64,000 bases of DNA, from the NCBI GenBank assembly GCA_964483375.1, contig CAZABJ010000004.1, forward strand, positions 1 through 64,000. The letters run 5' to 3'. Below the pieces are notes generated by a model that saw only the letters and a program-made list of their open reading frames with translations, was not told where the DNA came from and did not search any database. This DNA comes from JAUIEH01 sp964483375 (lineage in GTDB: Bacteria > Pseudomonadota > Alphaproteobacteria > Caulobacterales > Maricaulaceae). Made by a program: the position numbers and the translations under genes. Positions 8,548-16,695 of the stretch are shown one piece after another (positions within the stretch are counted from its first letter, which is position 1; every line of letters starts with the position of its first letter).

Positions 8548-8936
8548 ACCAACCCGCCGCCGCGTTCTTAGAGAGTTGGCACGCCAAACTCGCGGCCGAA
8601 GATCTGGAAGGCGCGGCGGCGCTGTTTGCGCCGGACTGCGACATGATCTCGCCTGTCCTATGGAAGGTCCCGCAAGGGGAGGGCTATGCGCCGCATCTAG
8701 TGCGGACGTTCTTTTCCTGCGTGGAGAATTTCCGCTACCGCAAAGACTGGGTCGACGACACCGGTCGCGAAATCATCCTCGAATTCGAGGCCGATATCGC
8801 GGGTCGCTCGCTTGTCGGCATTGACCGCATTTCACTCGACGCAGAGGGCCGCATCATCAGGTTTGAGGTCATGATCCGGCCGCTCAACGCGCTGATGACC
8901 GTGGCTGAGGCGATGCGAGACAAGCTCGCGGGTTAG
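8544..8936 (+). CDS. SnoaL/NTF2-like fold protein
   Basis: A 130-residue single-domain protein with the SnoaL/NTF2-like pattern: an N-terminal helix (AAAFLESWHAKLAAEDLEGAA), then LFAPDCDMISP, and a curved sheet ending with the ISLDAEGRIIRFEVMIRP strands. Members include small isomerases, hydrolases and ligand-binding proteins; no substrate can be inferred. It has no signal peptide, so it is probably cytoplasmic. The ATG overlaps the preceding stop (ATGA), and a 7-bp GC-rich hairpin (9011-9017 with 9021-9027) lies between it and the next gene. Confidence 0.8.
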   Translation: MNQPAAAFLESWHAKLAAEDLEGAAALFAPDCDMISPVLWKVPQGEGYAPHLVRTFFSCVENFRYRKDWVDDTGREIILEFEADIAGRSLVGIDRISLDAEGRIIRFEVMIRPLNALMTVAEAMRDKLAG

Positions 8937-9048
8937 GCTCTCAGCCGGGGACCGGACAGCCCCGCATTCCCATGGGATCGACGACGGCTCACGTCTAAAG
9001 TGCTTCTCAAACCGCCCGTCGGGCGGTGGCCGGACGGAGCGAGCGGCG

Positions 9049-9510
9049 ATGCGGATGACGATGAGATGCGCAGCGATCACGGCGTTTCTTGGCGCTGTGT
9101 TGCTGAGCTGGCAGGCAAGCGCCGAAGACGGCCCGTCTGGGGTTTATCGCGGCGTGTATGTCTGTAATCAGGGGCTTACTGGAGCGACCGTCCGCGTTTG
9201 CGAGGAAGACGGCGCCGTCCGCATCGGCTTTGAGTTTTACGAGGTGGCGCAAAACCGCGGCGTGCCCTGGGGGCTTTGTTATCTCCGCGGCGATTTTGAC
9301 GAAGGCGCGCGCGCGATGTCGGCGGTCGCAGCGGGCTGGGGGTCGAAGCCGGGCGAGGATTGGTTGATCGCGCCCTTTAGCGGGGTGTTCGAGGAAGACT
9401 ATTCAGGCTTTCGCGGTTTTGTGGATGCGGAAGGTTGCGGCGTCATCGTCCTGGAACGCGTCGCCGGCGAAGACGCCGCCGGTCCCAGTTGCGCGCCGCT
9501 CTATGGCTGA
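9049..9510 (+). CDS. Small secreted protein of unknown function
   Basis: A 153-residue protein with a signal peptide (about 1-25, cleavage after QASA). The mature part begins GVYRGVYVCNQG and carries four cysteines, three of them in Cys-containing strands that could pair. The repeated short beta-prone stretches with Gly and aromatic residues (YRGVYVC, VRIGFEFYEVA, GLCYLRGDF, WLIAPFSGVF) suggest a small beta-barrel or lipocalin-like sandwich. I do not recognise a family. It has its own leader region after the SnoaL-like gene and lies between pdhA and pdhB. Confidence 0.7.
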   Translation: MRMTMRCAAITAFLGAVLLSWQASAEDGPSGVYRGVYVCNQGLTGATVRVCEEDGAVRIGFEFYEVAQNRGVPWGLCYLRGDFDEGARAMSAVAAGWGSKPGEDWLIAPFSGVFEEDYSGFRGFVDAEGCGVIVLERVAGEDAAGPSCAPLYG

Positions 9511-9669
9511 AGCGACCGCCGGGGGCGTGTATGAACGCCTCGGCTTTACAGGCGTTGCGGGCAATCGACGGGCTTCAGCCGCGGACGGAAGATTTCCACT
9601 GGACTGATCCGGCGCGGCATGGCTTCCGTAGTGGTTGGGAGGGGGCGCTGACTCTGAGGGACCAATTCC

Positions 9670-10458
9670 ATGCACGCGCGACTTCTTTCCACCGCCGCCG
9701 TCAGCGGCGTCTTTGCACTAGCCGCCGCAACATCTGCGACCGCTCAAGAGTTTGAGCCCTATGTCGCCGGTACGATCGGCGTCGGCATTCTGACCGACAG
9801 CGACAATTCCGGCGCTTTCGTCGGCGATTTCACCACCGGCGAGGGCACCACCATTCCCGCCGGCACAGTCCTGCCCGACGGCACCTCGGTTGGTTGGACC
9901 ACCGAATTCGAAACCGGCCTGGCGCTGTCCGGCGCGATTGGCGTCCGCAGCGGCCCGTTCCGCGGCGAGTTTGAGATCGGCTATCAGTCGAACGACGTCG
10001 ACACCCACACCGGCGTGGCCGTCGGCGGCGGCGAGATCGGAACCGAAGACGCCGGGGTTCTCATCACCGGCTCGCCGAACCTGAACGTCACCGTCGCCGA
10101 CCTCGTCGCCGACGGCCAAGGCGACGTGCAAACGCTGTTCTACAGCGTCAACGGCTATTACGACATCCAGCTCGACAGCCCGTTCACGCCGTTTGTCGGT
10201 TTGGGCATCGGCGCGGCTGACGTCGACGTTGAATACGCGCCCTCCGCCACGCCGATCGTCGATGACGGCGAGACGGTGTTCTTCTACCAAGTGATGGCTG
10301 GCGGTTCGTTCGCCGTGAACGAAAACGTCGAGCTGTTCGGCCTGTATCGCTTCCGCGACGCTGGCGACGTGTCGACCGACGTGTCCCTGTTCAACGCGAA
10401 TTTGGACGTTGAGATCCAAAGCCACGTGTTCGAAGTGGGCGCCCGCTTCGCGTTCTGA
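9670..10458 (+). CDS. Outer-membrane beta-barrel protein (OmpW/OMP_b-brl type)
   Basis: A 262-residue porin-like protein. The signal peptide ends near ATAQEF (about residue 26). The mature protein alternates amphipathic strands (VAGTIGVGIL, LALSGAIGVRSGPFRGEFEIGYQ, YYDIQL, PFVGLGIGAADVDVEYAP, VFFYQVMAGGSFAV, VELFGLYRFRDA) and ends with a C-terminal phenylalanine (HVFEVGARFAF), the Omp assembly signal. Its composition is acidic, with Thr/Asp/Gly-rich loops. It is probably an eight-stranded barrel; no transport specificity can be read. A strong terminator follows at once. Confidence 0.85.
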   Translation: MHARLLSTAAVSGVFALAAATSATAQEFEPYVAGTIGVGILTDSDNSGAFVGDFTTGEGTTIPAGTVLPDGTSVGWTTEFETGLALSGAIGVRSGPFRGEFEIGYQSNDVDTHTGVAVGGGEIGTEDAGVLITGSPNLNVTVADLVADGQGDVQTLFYSVNGYYDIQLDSPFTPFVGLGIGAADVDVEYAPSATPIVDDGETVFFYQVMAGGSFAVNENVELFGLYRFRDAGDVSTDVSLFNANLDVEIQSHVFEVGARFAF

Positions 10459-10467
10459 CGACGTGAT

Positions 10468-10505
10468 CGATCCGCGCGGCCTGGGCGCCGCGCGGATCGT
10501 TTCGT
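10468..10505 (+). terminator. Rho-independent terminator after the outer-membrane barrel gene
   Basis: A perfect 13-bp inverted repeat (10468-10480 with 10487-10499) with a 6-nt loop is followed by TTTCGTT. It starts 9 bp past the stop of the barrel gene and separates it from pdhB. So pdhB probably has its own promoter between about 10505 and 10575. Confidence 0.82.
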
Positions 10506-10582
10506 TCAAGCCCCTTTGCCAAGCTCGCGCGCTTCAGCGCATAAAGAAGCTCCACCAGCGTCCTCGCGTCCGGAGGAGCCTC

Positions 10583-11962
10583 ATGGCCACTGAAATCCTG
10601 ATGCCTGCGCTTTCCCCCACCATGGAGGAAGGCACGCTTGCCAAATGGCTCGTGAAAGAAGGCGACGAGGTGCGCTCCGGCGACATCATCGCCGAAATCG
10701 AAACCGACAAAGCGACCATGGAAGTCGAAGCGGTCGATGAGGGGAAAATCCTCAGGCTGCTGGTCGAAGAAGGCTCCGAGGGCGTTAAGGTCAACGCGCC
10801 GATCGCCTTGCTCGGAGAAGAGGGCGAGGAGGCCGGCGCAGCGTCGCCCGCACCGCCCGCTTCCGCCCCCGCGCCGCCGCCCCCCGAGCCGCCGCCCCCC
10901 GAGCCGCCTCCCTCCGCCGCATACGCCGACGCCCCCGCGGCCGTCGTTCCGCCGGACCCGGACATTCCGGCAGGCGCGCAAATGGTGGAGATAACCGTCC
11001 GTGACGCCCTGCGCGATGCGATGGCGGAGGAGATGCGGCGGGACGAAACCGTGTTTCTGATGGGCGAAGAAGTTGCGGAATATCAGGGTGCGTACAAAGT
11101 GAGCCGGGGTCTTCTGGACGAGTTCGGACCGCGACGCGTCGTGGACACGCCAATTACCGAACACGGCTTTGCGGGGCTCGGCGTCGGCGCTGCGTTCGGC
11201 GGCCTGCGCCCGATCGTCGAGTTCATGACCATGAACTTCGCCATGCAGGCCATCGACCAAATCATCAATTCCGCGGCGAAAACCCTCTATATGTCCGGCG
11301 GTCAGATGGGGTGTCCCATCGTTTTCCGCGGGCCCAACGCCGCCGCCGCGCGCGTGGCCGCCCAACACAGCCAAGATTACTCGTCCTGGTACGCCCATGT
11401 GCCGGGCCTCAGGGTGCTTGCGCCCTATGACGCCGCCGACGCCAAGGGGCTTTTGAAGGCCGCCATCCGCGACCCCAACCCGGTCGTGTTCCTCGAACAT
11501 GAGCTCGTCTATGGCGAGACGTTCGAAATCCCCGACGTGGATGATTGGGTGTTGCCCATCGGGCGGGCGAAAATCATGCGGGAAGGCGAGCATGTCACGA
11601 TCGTGGCGCATTCCCGCATGGTGGGGTTTGCGCTGAAAGCGGCTGACGCTTTGGCTGCAGAGGGGATTTCAGCGGAGGTCATCAACCTGCGTTCGCTCCG
11701 CCCGTTGGACACCGACACTGTCGTTCGTTCCGTGATGAAGACCAATCGTCTGGTCTGCGCGGAGGAGGGGTGGCGGATCTGCGGCGTCGGCGCGGAGGTG
11801 GCGGCGACCATCGTGACTGAAGCCTTTGATTATCTCGACGCGCCGCCCGCCCGAGTGCATCAGGCTGACGTGCCGCTCCCCTATGCGGCGAACCTCGAAG
11901 CGCTTTCACTCCCCAATGAGCAAGACATCCTCGCCGCTGCACGCCAGGTGTTGTACGTCTGA
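10583..11962 (+). CDS. pdhB: Pyruvate dehydrogenase E1 component, beta subunit, with N-terminal lipoyl domain
   Basis: A 459-residue E1 beta subunit. Residues 1-80 are a complete lipoyl domain with the lipoylated lysine at 43 (ETDKAT). A Pro/Ala-rich linker (about 84-130) leads to the transketolase-like pyrimidine-binding and C-terminal domains (REALRDAMAEEM-like start, FMTMNFAMQAIDQIIN, VFRGPNGA-type motif). A lipoyl domain on E1 beta is a known alphaproteobacterial trait. I start at the ATG at 10583 because it has the strong Shine-Dalgarno CGGAGGAG and begins exactly at the lipoyl domain. The lipoyl domain is nearly identical to that of PdhC. Confidence 0.97.
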   Translation: MATEILMPALSPTMEEGTLAKWLVKEGDEVRSGDIIAEIETDKATMEVEAVDEGKILRLLVEEGSEGVKVNAPIALLGEEGEEAGAASPAPPASAPAPPPPEPPPPEPPPSAAYADAPAAVVPPDPDIPAGAQMVEITVRDALRDAMAEEMRRDETVFLMGEEVAEYQGAYKVSRGLLDEFGPRRVVDTPITEHGFAGLGVGAAFGGLRPIVEFMTMNFAMQAIDQIINSAAKTLYMSGGQMGCPIVFRGPNAAAARVAAQHSQDYSSWYAHVPGLRVLAPYDAADAKGLLKAAIRDPNPVVFLEHELVYGETFEIPDVDDWVLPIGRAKIMREGEHVTIVAHSRMVGFALKAADALAAEGISAEVINLRSLRPLDTDTVVRSVMKTNRLVCAEEGWRICGVGAEVAATIVTEAFDYLDAPPARVHQADVPLPYAANLEALSLPNEQDILAAARQVLYV

Positions 11963-12013
11963 CGGCCGCGACGGAAACGCCGCGACGGGATTGGGTCAGC
12001 CAGGGAGAGCCGG

Positions 12014-12412
12014 TTGCGCATCGTCACCATCGGGCTAGCGGCGCCGGCGCTGGTCGCCGCAGCGGGCTGCTCGACAATGAACCCAGGCAATCTCTTTGGA
12101 TCGCGCGAAGTCGCGCCCACCCCGAGTCCGGTTCGCTCCACAGGTCCGGAATTGGCGGAGTTCTCAGTGCCGGCCGGCGGATTTCGGAGCTTCGCTCTGA
12201 CCAACCCGGTGGAGCGGGTGTGCGTCGACCCCGACGCCGCGCATGGCTTGTTGGTTTCCTACGAGACTGAGACGTCTGAGACCGCGGCGGCTGAGGCGCG
12301 CGTCGCAGTCGACGCCACGCCGGGGGATTGCGTGCCCGTGGGCTTGGCCGAATTCACGTTGGAGAATGTCGGCGTGTCAGACATTCTCATTCAGTTCGTC
12401 TATATCCGCTGA
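12014..12412 (+). CDS. Putative lipoprotein of unknown function
   Basis: A 132-residue protein beginning at a TTG codon, 52 bp after pdhB, with AGGGAGAG upstream. The N-terminus is a lipoprotein signal: hydrophobic residues 5-16 and a lipobox-like AAAGC with the acylated cysteine at 19. The mature part has two cysteines (near CVDPDA and GDCVPVG) and a terminal beta-rich stretch (FTLENVGVSDILIQFVYIR). No family is recognised. The TTG start is chosen because no ATG in frame would preserve the signal. Confidence 0.68.
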   Translation: MRIVTIGLAAPALVAAAGCSTMNPGNLFGSREVAPTPSPVRSTGPELAEFSVPAGGFRSFALTNPVERVCVDPDAAHGLLVSYETETSETAAAEARVAVDATPGDCVPVGLAEFTLENVGVSDILIQFVYIR

Positions 12413-12424
12413 CCGTTTCTCGAC

Positions 12425-13012
12425 ATGACGATTTCCGCCCCGGTCCCCTTGGCGGACCAACTCGAAGCCCTGGCGCTGTGCGGAATCACGCTGCGTCCTC
12501 CCGCCGCGCAGGCGGACCTGCTCGCCGCCGCTGAGTTGTTTGAATATGAGGAGGAGCCGTTTGAGCTTCTCCTGGTATCGCTTGGCGCGGAGCAGACCGA
12601 GCCGCCCTTTGCGCCGTTGTCTGACGGAATTTGGTATCTCGATTTCGACTGCATCGAAGACAATGGCGACTACGCCGCCATCGCCGCTAGGGTCGCGCTC
12701 CTGTCGCGCGGGGATCTCGTCATCGCCAAAGCGTTTGACCTCGTGGATCTCGAAGCCGAAGAAGTGTGGCTGGAGGTCGAGACCGCCGAGGAGAGCCGCC
12801 GGTTCGACGCCGCCGCCAACGGGCCCTGGCTTGATCCTGGCGTGTTCGGCTTCCTTGATGACCTTCTGGCGGCTGCGGGGTCCGAGCGACGTCTCATCAT
12901 CCGTCAGCTTGACGATGCGGACGCCCTCATCGGATGCGCCACGCCTGAGGAGTTCGAGCGGCTCAATCTCGCGACAGAGATGGAGTTTGCGTGGTTGGTT
13001 GAGCGCGACTAA
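12425..13012 (+). CDS. Acidic cytoplasmic protein of unknown function
   Basis: A 195-residue, strongly acidic protein without signal peptide or membrane segment, starting 12 bp after the putative lipoprotein. It reads as a compact alpha/beta protein: DQLEALALCGI, a YEEEPFELLLVSLG stretch, GIWYLDFDCIEDNGDYAAIAAR, and two helical segments near the end. Composition and length recall immunity or chaperone-like accessory proteins, but no toxin gene is beside it and I recognise no family. It lies in the cluster between pdhB and pdhC. Confidence 0.7.
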   Translation: MTISAPVPLADQLEALALCGITLRPPAAQADLLAAAELFEYEEEPFELLLVSLGAEQTEPPFAPLSDGIWYLDFDCIEDNGDYAAIAARVALLSRGDLVIAKAFDLVDLEAEEVWLEVETAEESRRFDAAANGPWLDPGVFGFLDDLLAAAGSERRLIIRQLDDADALIGCATPEEFERLNLATEMEFAWLVERD

Positions 13013-13114
13013 TCCGAACTTGAAAACGCACGGGTAACCAACTCGGCAAACCTAACCGCAAGACAGTTATGGTCTTGTGACCTCGCACGCCGCGCGCGAG
13101 GGAGCCGACTGCCG

Positions 13115-13840
13115 ATGTTCGACTTTCTGTTCAATCCAAACGGCCGGGTCTCCCGCAAAGGGATTTGGACCGGTTACCTGCTGCCCTACATCGCGGCGTC
13201 GATTGTCGCCACGCAAGTGGATTTCGCCCTGGCGACGGGCGGGGGCGGCCTCATCAGCGATACGGCGGTCCGCAGCGACGTCCTGCAGATGAAACGAGAG
13301 GTCGCTCTCGCGGTGCCTGGCGCAGGCATGTTTTCGCTTTTGCTCAGCCTCTTTTACTTCTGGCCGTCAATCGCGGTGTCGGTGAAACGGTTCCATGACC
13401 GCGGCATGACCGGCTGGTGGGTTCTGATTTTCCTTGTCGCGATTGCAGCGGCTTTGGTCGGCACAGTCATGACCTTCTTGGCTGCGGCCGTGGCGAACCC
13501 ATCCGGTCACGGCGAAGGGTCGATGGCCAGCGTTGTCGTGATGGCGGTGATCACCTTCGGTCTGCTAGGCGCGCAATTCGTCATTCTCTATCTTTTGCCG
13601 GGTACGGAGGGCCCTAACCGATATGGCCCCGACCCCCTCGACCGCACCGCGCAGTTTGAACAGAGCGAACAAGAAACCTCTGGCGGTGGCTGGGGCGATG
13701 TGGACGCTCACATCAAGCGCAGCGGCCACGAGGCGGCCAGCCCGAAGGTCAAAGCCCCGCGAGCGGGCCGGCCTGTTCCGGCTACGCCGCTTGTCAGCCC
13801 GGGGGCAGGGCGGCCCGCCTTTGGGCGTCGTGGGGCGTAG
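13115..13840 (+). CDS. DUF805 family inner-membrane protein with long basic C-terminal tail
   Basis: A 241-residue DUF805 protein. The hallmark N-terminus FLFNPNGRVSRKGIWTGYL and the signature VKRFHDRGMTGWWVL are present, with about four hydrophobic segments (roughly 18-33, 72-92, 105-128, 138-155) and the LPGTEGPNRYGPDP motif that closes the domain. The remaining ~70 residues form an unusual tail rich in Gly, Pro, Lys and Arg that is probably cytosolic and disordered. The family has no defined biochemical role. It sits between pdhB and pdhC, 107 bp before pdhC. Confidence 0.88.
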   Translation: MFDFLFNPNGRVSRKGIWTGYLLPYIAASIVATQVDFALATGGGGLISDTAVRSDVLQMKREVALAVPGAGMFSLLLSLFYFWPSIAVSVKRFHDRGMTGWWVLIFLVAIAAALVGTVMTFLAAAVANPSGHGEGSMASVVVMAVITFGLLGAQFVILYLLPGTEGPNRYGPDPLDRTAQFEQSEQETSGGGWGDVDAHIKRSGHEAASPKVKAPRAGRPVPATPLVSPGAGRPAFGRRGA

Positions 13841-13947
13841 CGCGACGGCGAAAGCGTGATTTTCCTGTCGCACGGACGGAAGGTCACTTGAACTCATGCG
13901 CGGCTCGGGGAGGATAGGCGCAAACGCCCCGCCCGAGGTTCCGCCCC

Positions 13948-15297
13948 ATGCCGATTGAAATTCTCATGCCCGCTCTCTCTCCCACCATGGAGGAGGGAAC
14001 GCTCGCCAAATGGCTTGTGAAAGAAGGCGACGAGGTCCGTTCCGGCGATGTGATCGCCGAAATCGAAACCGACAAGGCCACCATGGAAGTTGAAGCTGTC
14101 GATGAGGGCGTCGTGGGGCGAATCCTCGTCGAGGCGGGCGCGGAGGGCGTGAAAGTGAACGCGCCGATCGCCTTGCTCTTGGAAGACGGCGAAGACAAAA
14201 GCGCGCTCTCTGACCCGAGCGCCAAGGCGCAAGCAGCGCCACAGGCGGCGTCCCCGCCTCCTGCGTCCGCCTCTCGCGACACCGGCGAGGCGGCCCGCCC
14301 CGCGGTCGCGAACGGCGCCGATCGGCGGCGTCCCGCGCAAGGCGACGCCCGCATCAAGGCGTCACCCTTGGCGAAAAGGCTCGCCGCCCAAGCAGGGCTT
14401 GATATCGCAACGATCGCCGGGACAGGGCCGCATGGCCGCATTGTCAAGCGCGATATTGAGGCGGCCAAAGCCGCAGGCGGAGCGAACCGGGCGTTGCCCG
14501 CGCCGCCGGCCGGACAGCCGGCCCAAACGCCGCCGCAGCAGTCCCTCTCGGTGCCGTCGCCGTCGTCGCCGTCTGTCCGCGACCCCCGCCAAATGGGGAT
14601 CGAGGAGGGGAGCTACGATCTCGTCAAACTTGACGGCATGCGCAAGACCATCGCCCGGCGCATGACGGAGAGCTTCCGCGACGTGCCGCACTTCCCGTTG
14701 ACCATCGACGTTTCGCTTGATGCGCTGATGGCCCAACGCAAGCGGTTGAACGAGCGCGTGGCTGAGGACGGGGTCAAGATTTCAGTGAACGACTTTCTCA
14801 TCCGGGCCTCGGCGCTCGCGCTCAAGAAAGTGCCGGAATCCAACGCGAGCTATTCCCCCGACGGCATCTTGATGCACCACCACGCCGACGTGGCGGTCGC
14901 CGTCGCCATTGAAGGCGGTTTGATAACGCCCATCGTCCGCAAAGCCGAGACGAAAGGGCTCGCAGCGATTTCTTTGGAGATGAAAGAACTCGCGGCGCGC
15001 GCCCGCGATCGGAAGCTGAAGCCGGAGGAATACTCCGGCGGCACCTTTTCGCTTTCCAACCTCGGCATGTTCGGGATCAAGACGTTCGCGTCCATCCTGA
15101 ACGAGCCTCACGGCATGATCATGTCGGTGGGTTCTGGCGAGCCGCGCCCGGTGGTCAAAGACGGCGTGCTTGGCGTGTCCACGCTGATGACGGTGACCCT
15201 GACCTGCGACCACCGTGTGGTGGACGGCGCAATCGGGGCGTCATTCCTGAAAGTCTTCAAGAACTATGTCGAAGACCCTGAAATGATGCTGATCTAG
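13948..15297 (+). CDS. pdhC: Pyruvate dehydrogenase E2, dihydrolipoamide acetyltransferase
   Basis: A 449-residue E2 core subunit that transfers the acetyl group from lipoate to CoA. The domain order is one lipoyl domain (1-80, lipoyl-lysine 43), a Ser/Pro/Ala linker, a peripheral-subunit-binding domain (about 134-170, ASPLAKRLAAQAGLDIATIAGTGPHGRIVKRDI), a second linker and the catalytic domain (about 215-449). The active-site DHRVVDG has its histidine at 422 and the protein ends in the usual PEMMLI tail. E3 (lpd), which normally follows pdhC, is replaced by a lectin-like gene here. Confidence 0.97.
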   Translation: MPIEILMPALSPTMEEGTLAKWLVKEGDEVRSGDVIAEIETDKATMEVEAVDEGVVGRILVEAGAEGVKVNAPIALLLEDGEDKSALSDPSAKAQAAPQAASPPPASASRDTGEAARPAVANGADRRRPAQGDARIKASPLAKRLAAQAGLDIATIAGTGPHGRIVKRDIEAAKAAGGANRALPAPPAGQPAQTPPQQSLSVPSPSSPSVRDPRQMGIEEGSYDLVKLDGMRKTIARRMTESFRDVPHFPLTIDVSLDALMAQRKRLNERVAEDGVKISVNDFLIRASALALKKVPESNASYSPDGILMHHHADVAVAVAIEGGLITPIVRKAETKGLAAISLEMKELAARARDRKLKPEEYSGGTFSLSNLGMFGIKTFASILNEPHGMIMSVGSGEPRPVVKDGVLGVSTLMTVTLTCDHRVVDGAIGASFLKVFKNYVEDPEMMLI

Positions 15298-15431
15298 CTG
15301 GCCTGGTCTCTTTCAACCAAACCGCCAAAGACCGCTCCGCCCCAAAATTGTCTTGCTTTAGCGCTGGTCTCGCAACGGCGCGGCTGTGGAAGCCGCGTCG
15401 AGCGACCAGTGAGAAAGAACGGGGACCTTCA

Positions 15432-16376
15432 ATGAAAACGAGAACGTGCCTTTTATCCGCCGCCGCCGCCGCGGCGGCGTTGACGCTCAGCGCAGCCCCG
15501 GCCGCGGCCTGGGAAGCGGATGGCGTCATCAGCGTGCAAGGCGGCGGCTGTCTGGACGTGCACGCACCTGACATGACCCGCAATGGCGGGCGGGTGCAGA
15601 TGTGGGCCTGCAACGCTCAACCCCAGCAACGTTGGTCCTTCGACAGCGCTTCGGGAACCTTGCGCAATGAAGGCGGGCTTTGCCTGGACGTGCATGCCCC
15701 AGAGCTGGAGACCGAAGGCGGACGCGTTCAGGTCTGGGCGTGCAACGGCCAGCCTCAACAGCGATGGGTCGTAGACCGCGCTCGCGGCAACATCCTCGCC
15801 GCATCGGGGCTGTGCCTGGGTTCCCAGCAGGGTCAGCAGGCGAACAACGGAACGCCCGTTCGTATCGGCGCCTGCACCGGCCAACCGCACCAAAACTGGA
15901 CGTTTCAGCCCGTGTCCGGCGGGGCGCCGAGCGGCGGCTCCCAACCGGATTTGACGCCGATCATCGCAGCGTTCGCCGAGGCGCGGATCGCCGACGGCGT
16001 GATGCTGGGCATTGAAATCGACAATTTGGGCGGAGCGACTGCGGCCGGCACCGACAGCGCCGGGACGAGCGGTTGGATGGTCGATATCGTCTTGTCGTCC
16101 GACACGACCGTGCCGTCGGGGTTCGTCCCCTACAACGCAAGCTATCGCGAAGACGTTTTGCTGGCCGGCGGACGGATGTCCAACACCCCGAACATCGCCG
16201 GCGGAGACCGGTATCGCTTCGGCGCGCCGAGCTATGACAATGGACCTTACTCGTTCCCGGCCGACACCCCGCCGGGCGATTACTATCTGTGTCTGTCGGT
16301 CGACCCGGCCAATGTCATCGCTGAGTCCCGCGAAGACAATAACATCGTCTGCCAGGGCATTCGTCTGATTCCGTGA
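15432..16376 (+). CDS. Secreted ricin-type beta-trefoil lectin protein with CARDB-like C-terminal domain
   Basis: A 314-residue exported protein. The signal peptide is about 1-25, cleaved after AAAW. Residues ~28-160 form a ricin-type trefoil with three QxW repeats (QPQQRWSF, QPQQRWVV, QPHQNWTF) and the CLDVHAP and CLGSQQG segments, implying carbohydrate binding. After a Gly/Ser-rich linker, the last ~145 residues look like a CARDB/Ig-like adhesion domain (IEIDNLGGATAAGTDS, PPGDYYLCLSVDPANVIAESREDNNIVCQG). No catalytic domain is present. I start at the ATG at 15432, which precedes the signal peptide. It is possibly an adhesin or matrix-binding protein. Confidence 0.85.
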   Translation: MKTRTCLLSAAAAAAALTLSAAPAAAWEADGVISVQGGGCLDVHAPDMTRNGGRVQMWACNAQPQQRWSFDSASGTLRNEGGLCLDVHAPELETEGGRVQVWACNGQPQQRWVVDRARGNILAASGLCLGSQQGQQANNGTPVRIGACTGQPHQNWTFQPVSGGAPSGGSQPDLTPIIAAFAEARIADGVMLGIEIDNLGGATAAGTDSAGTSGWMVDIVLSSDTTVPSGFVPYNASYREDVLLAGGRMSNTPNIAGGDRYRFGAPSYDNGPYSFPADTPPGDYYLCLSVDPANVIAESREDNNIVCQGIRLIP

Positions 16377-16384
16377 TCTGACCA

Positions 16385-16416
16385 GCGCCGGCTCCGCCTC
16401 CTGCGAGGGCCGGCGC
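16385..16416 (+). terminator. Possible terminator hairpin after the lectin gene
   Basis: A perfect 8-bp GC-only inverted repeat (16385-16392 with 16409-16416) with a 16-nt loop lies 9 bp past the lectin stop. There is no T-tract, so it may be a weak or Rho-assisted terminator. Confidence 0.35.
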
Positions 16417-16483
16417 GCAAGTCGCCTGACCCTAACAGGGCGAGCGTTCGGCGCTTCCGTCCGGGAGCGCTGGCGCGCGCTGT

Positions 16484-16585
16484 TCAGCCTTGCATCACCA
16501 GCGGCGTGGACGAGGCCGAGACAGCCATGGCGGCTACGATGACGAAAAGACCAAGCGCGATTGAGAGCGATAAGAGACGGGTCAT
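16484..16585 (-). CDS. 33-residue hydrophobic peptide, putative small membrane protein
   Basis: A short reading frame with an ATG preceded, seven bases away, by GGAGAAG. It encodes MTRLLSLSIALGLFVIVAAM followed by a small polar C-terminus (AVSASSTPLVMQG). This is a basic start, one membrane helix, and a short tail. It lies 111 bp downstream of the nitroreductase gene on the same strand. The ribosome-binding site and clean membrane-helix pattern argue that it is real; the length leaves considerable doubt. Confidence 0.5.
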   Translation of the reverse strand: MTRLLSLSIALGLFVIVAAMAVSASSTPLVMQG

Positions 16586-16695
16586 GGCGGCTTCTCCGTT
16601 GACCCTGATAAATGAACGCGCCATTCAGGCGCGCGAAGCGCAGGAAAGGGGCGAGGCGAAGAAATTTCGGGGCCGTTTTGGGGCGCCGCACTTGC

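Noticed and set aside
9531..9755. Small plus-strand frame starting at 9531 before the barrel gene
   Set aside because: It overlaps the signal peptide of the barrel protein in another frame and turns Arg-rich; there is no ribosome-binding site.
9718..10509. 263-codon minus-strand frame opposite the outer-membrane barrel gene
   Set aside because: Composition (Val/Asp/Arg/His rich) is typical of antisense of a GC-rich barrel gene; the plus-strand protein has a signal peptide and terminal phenylalanine.
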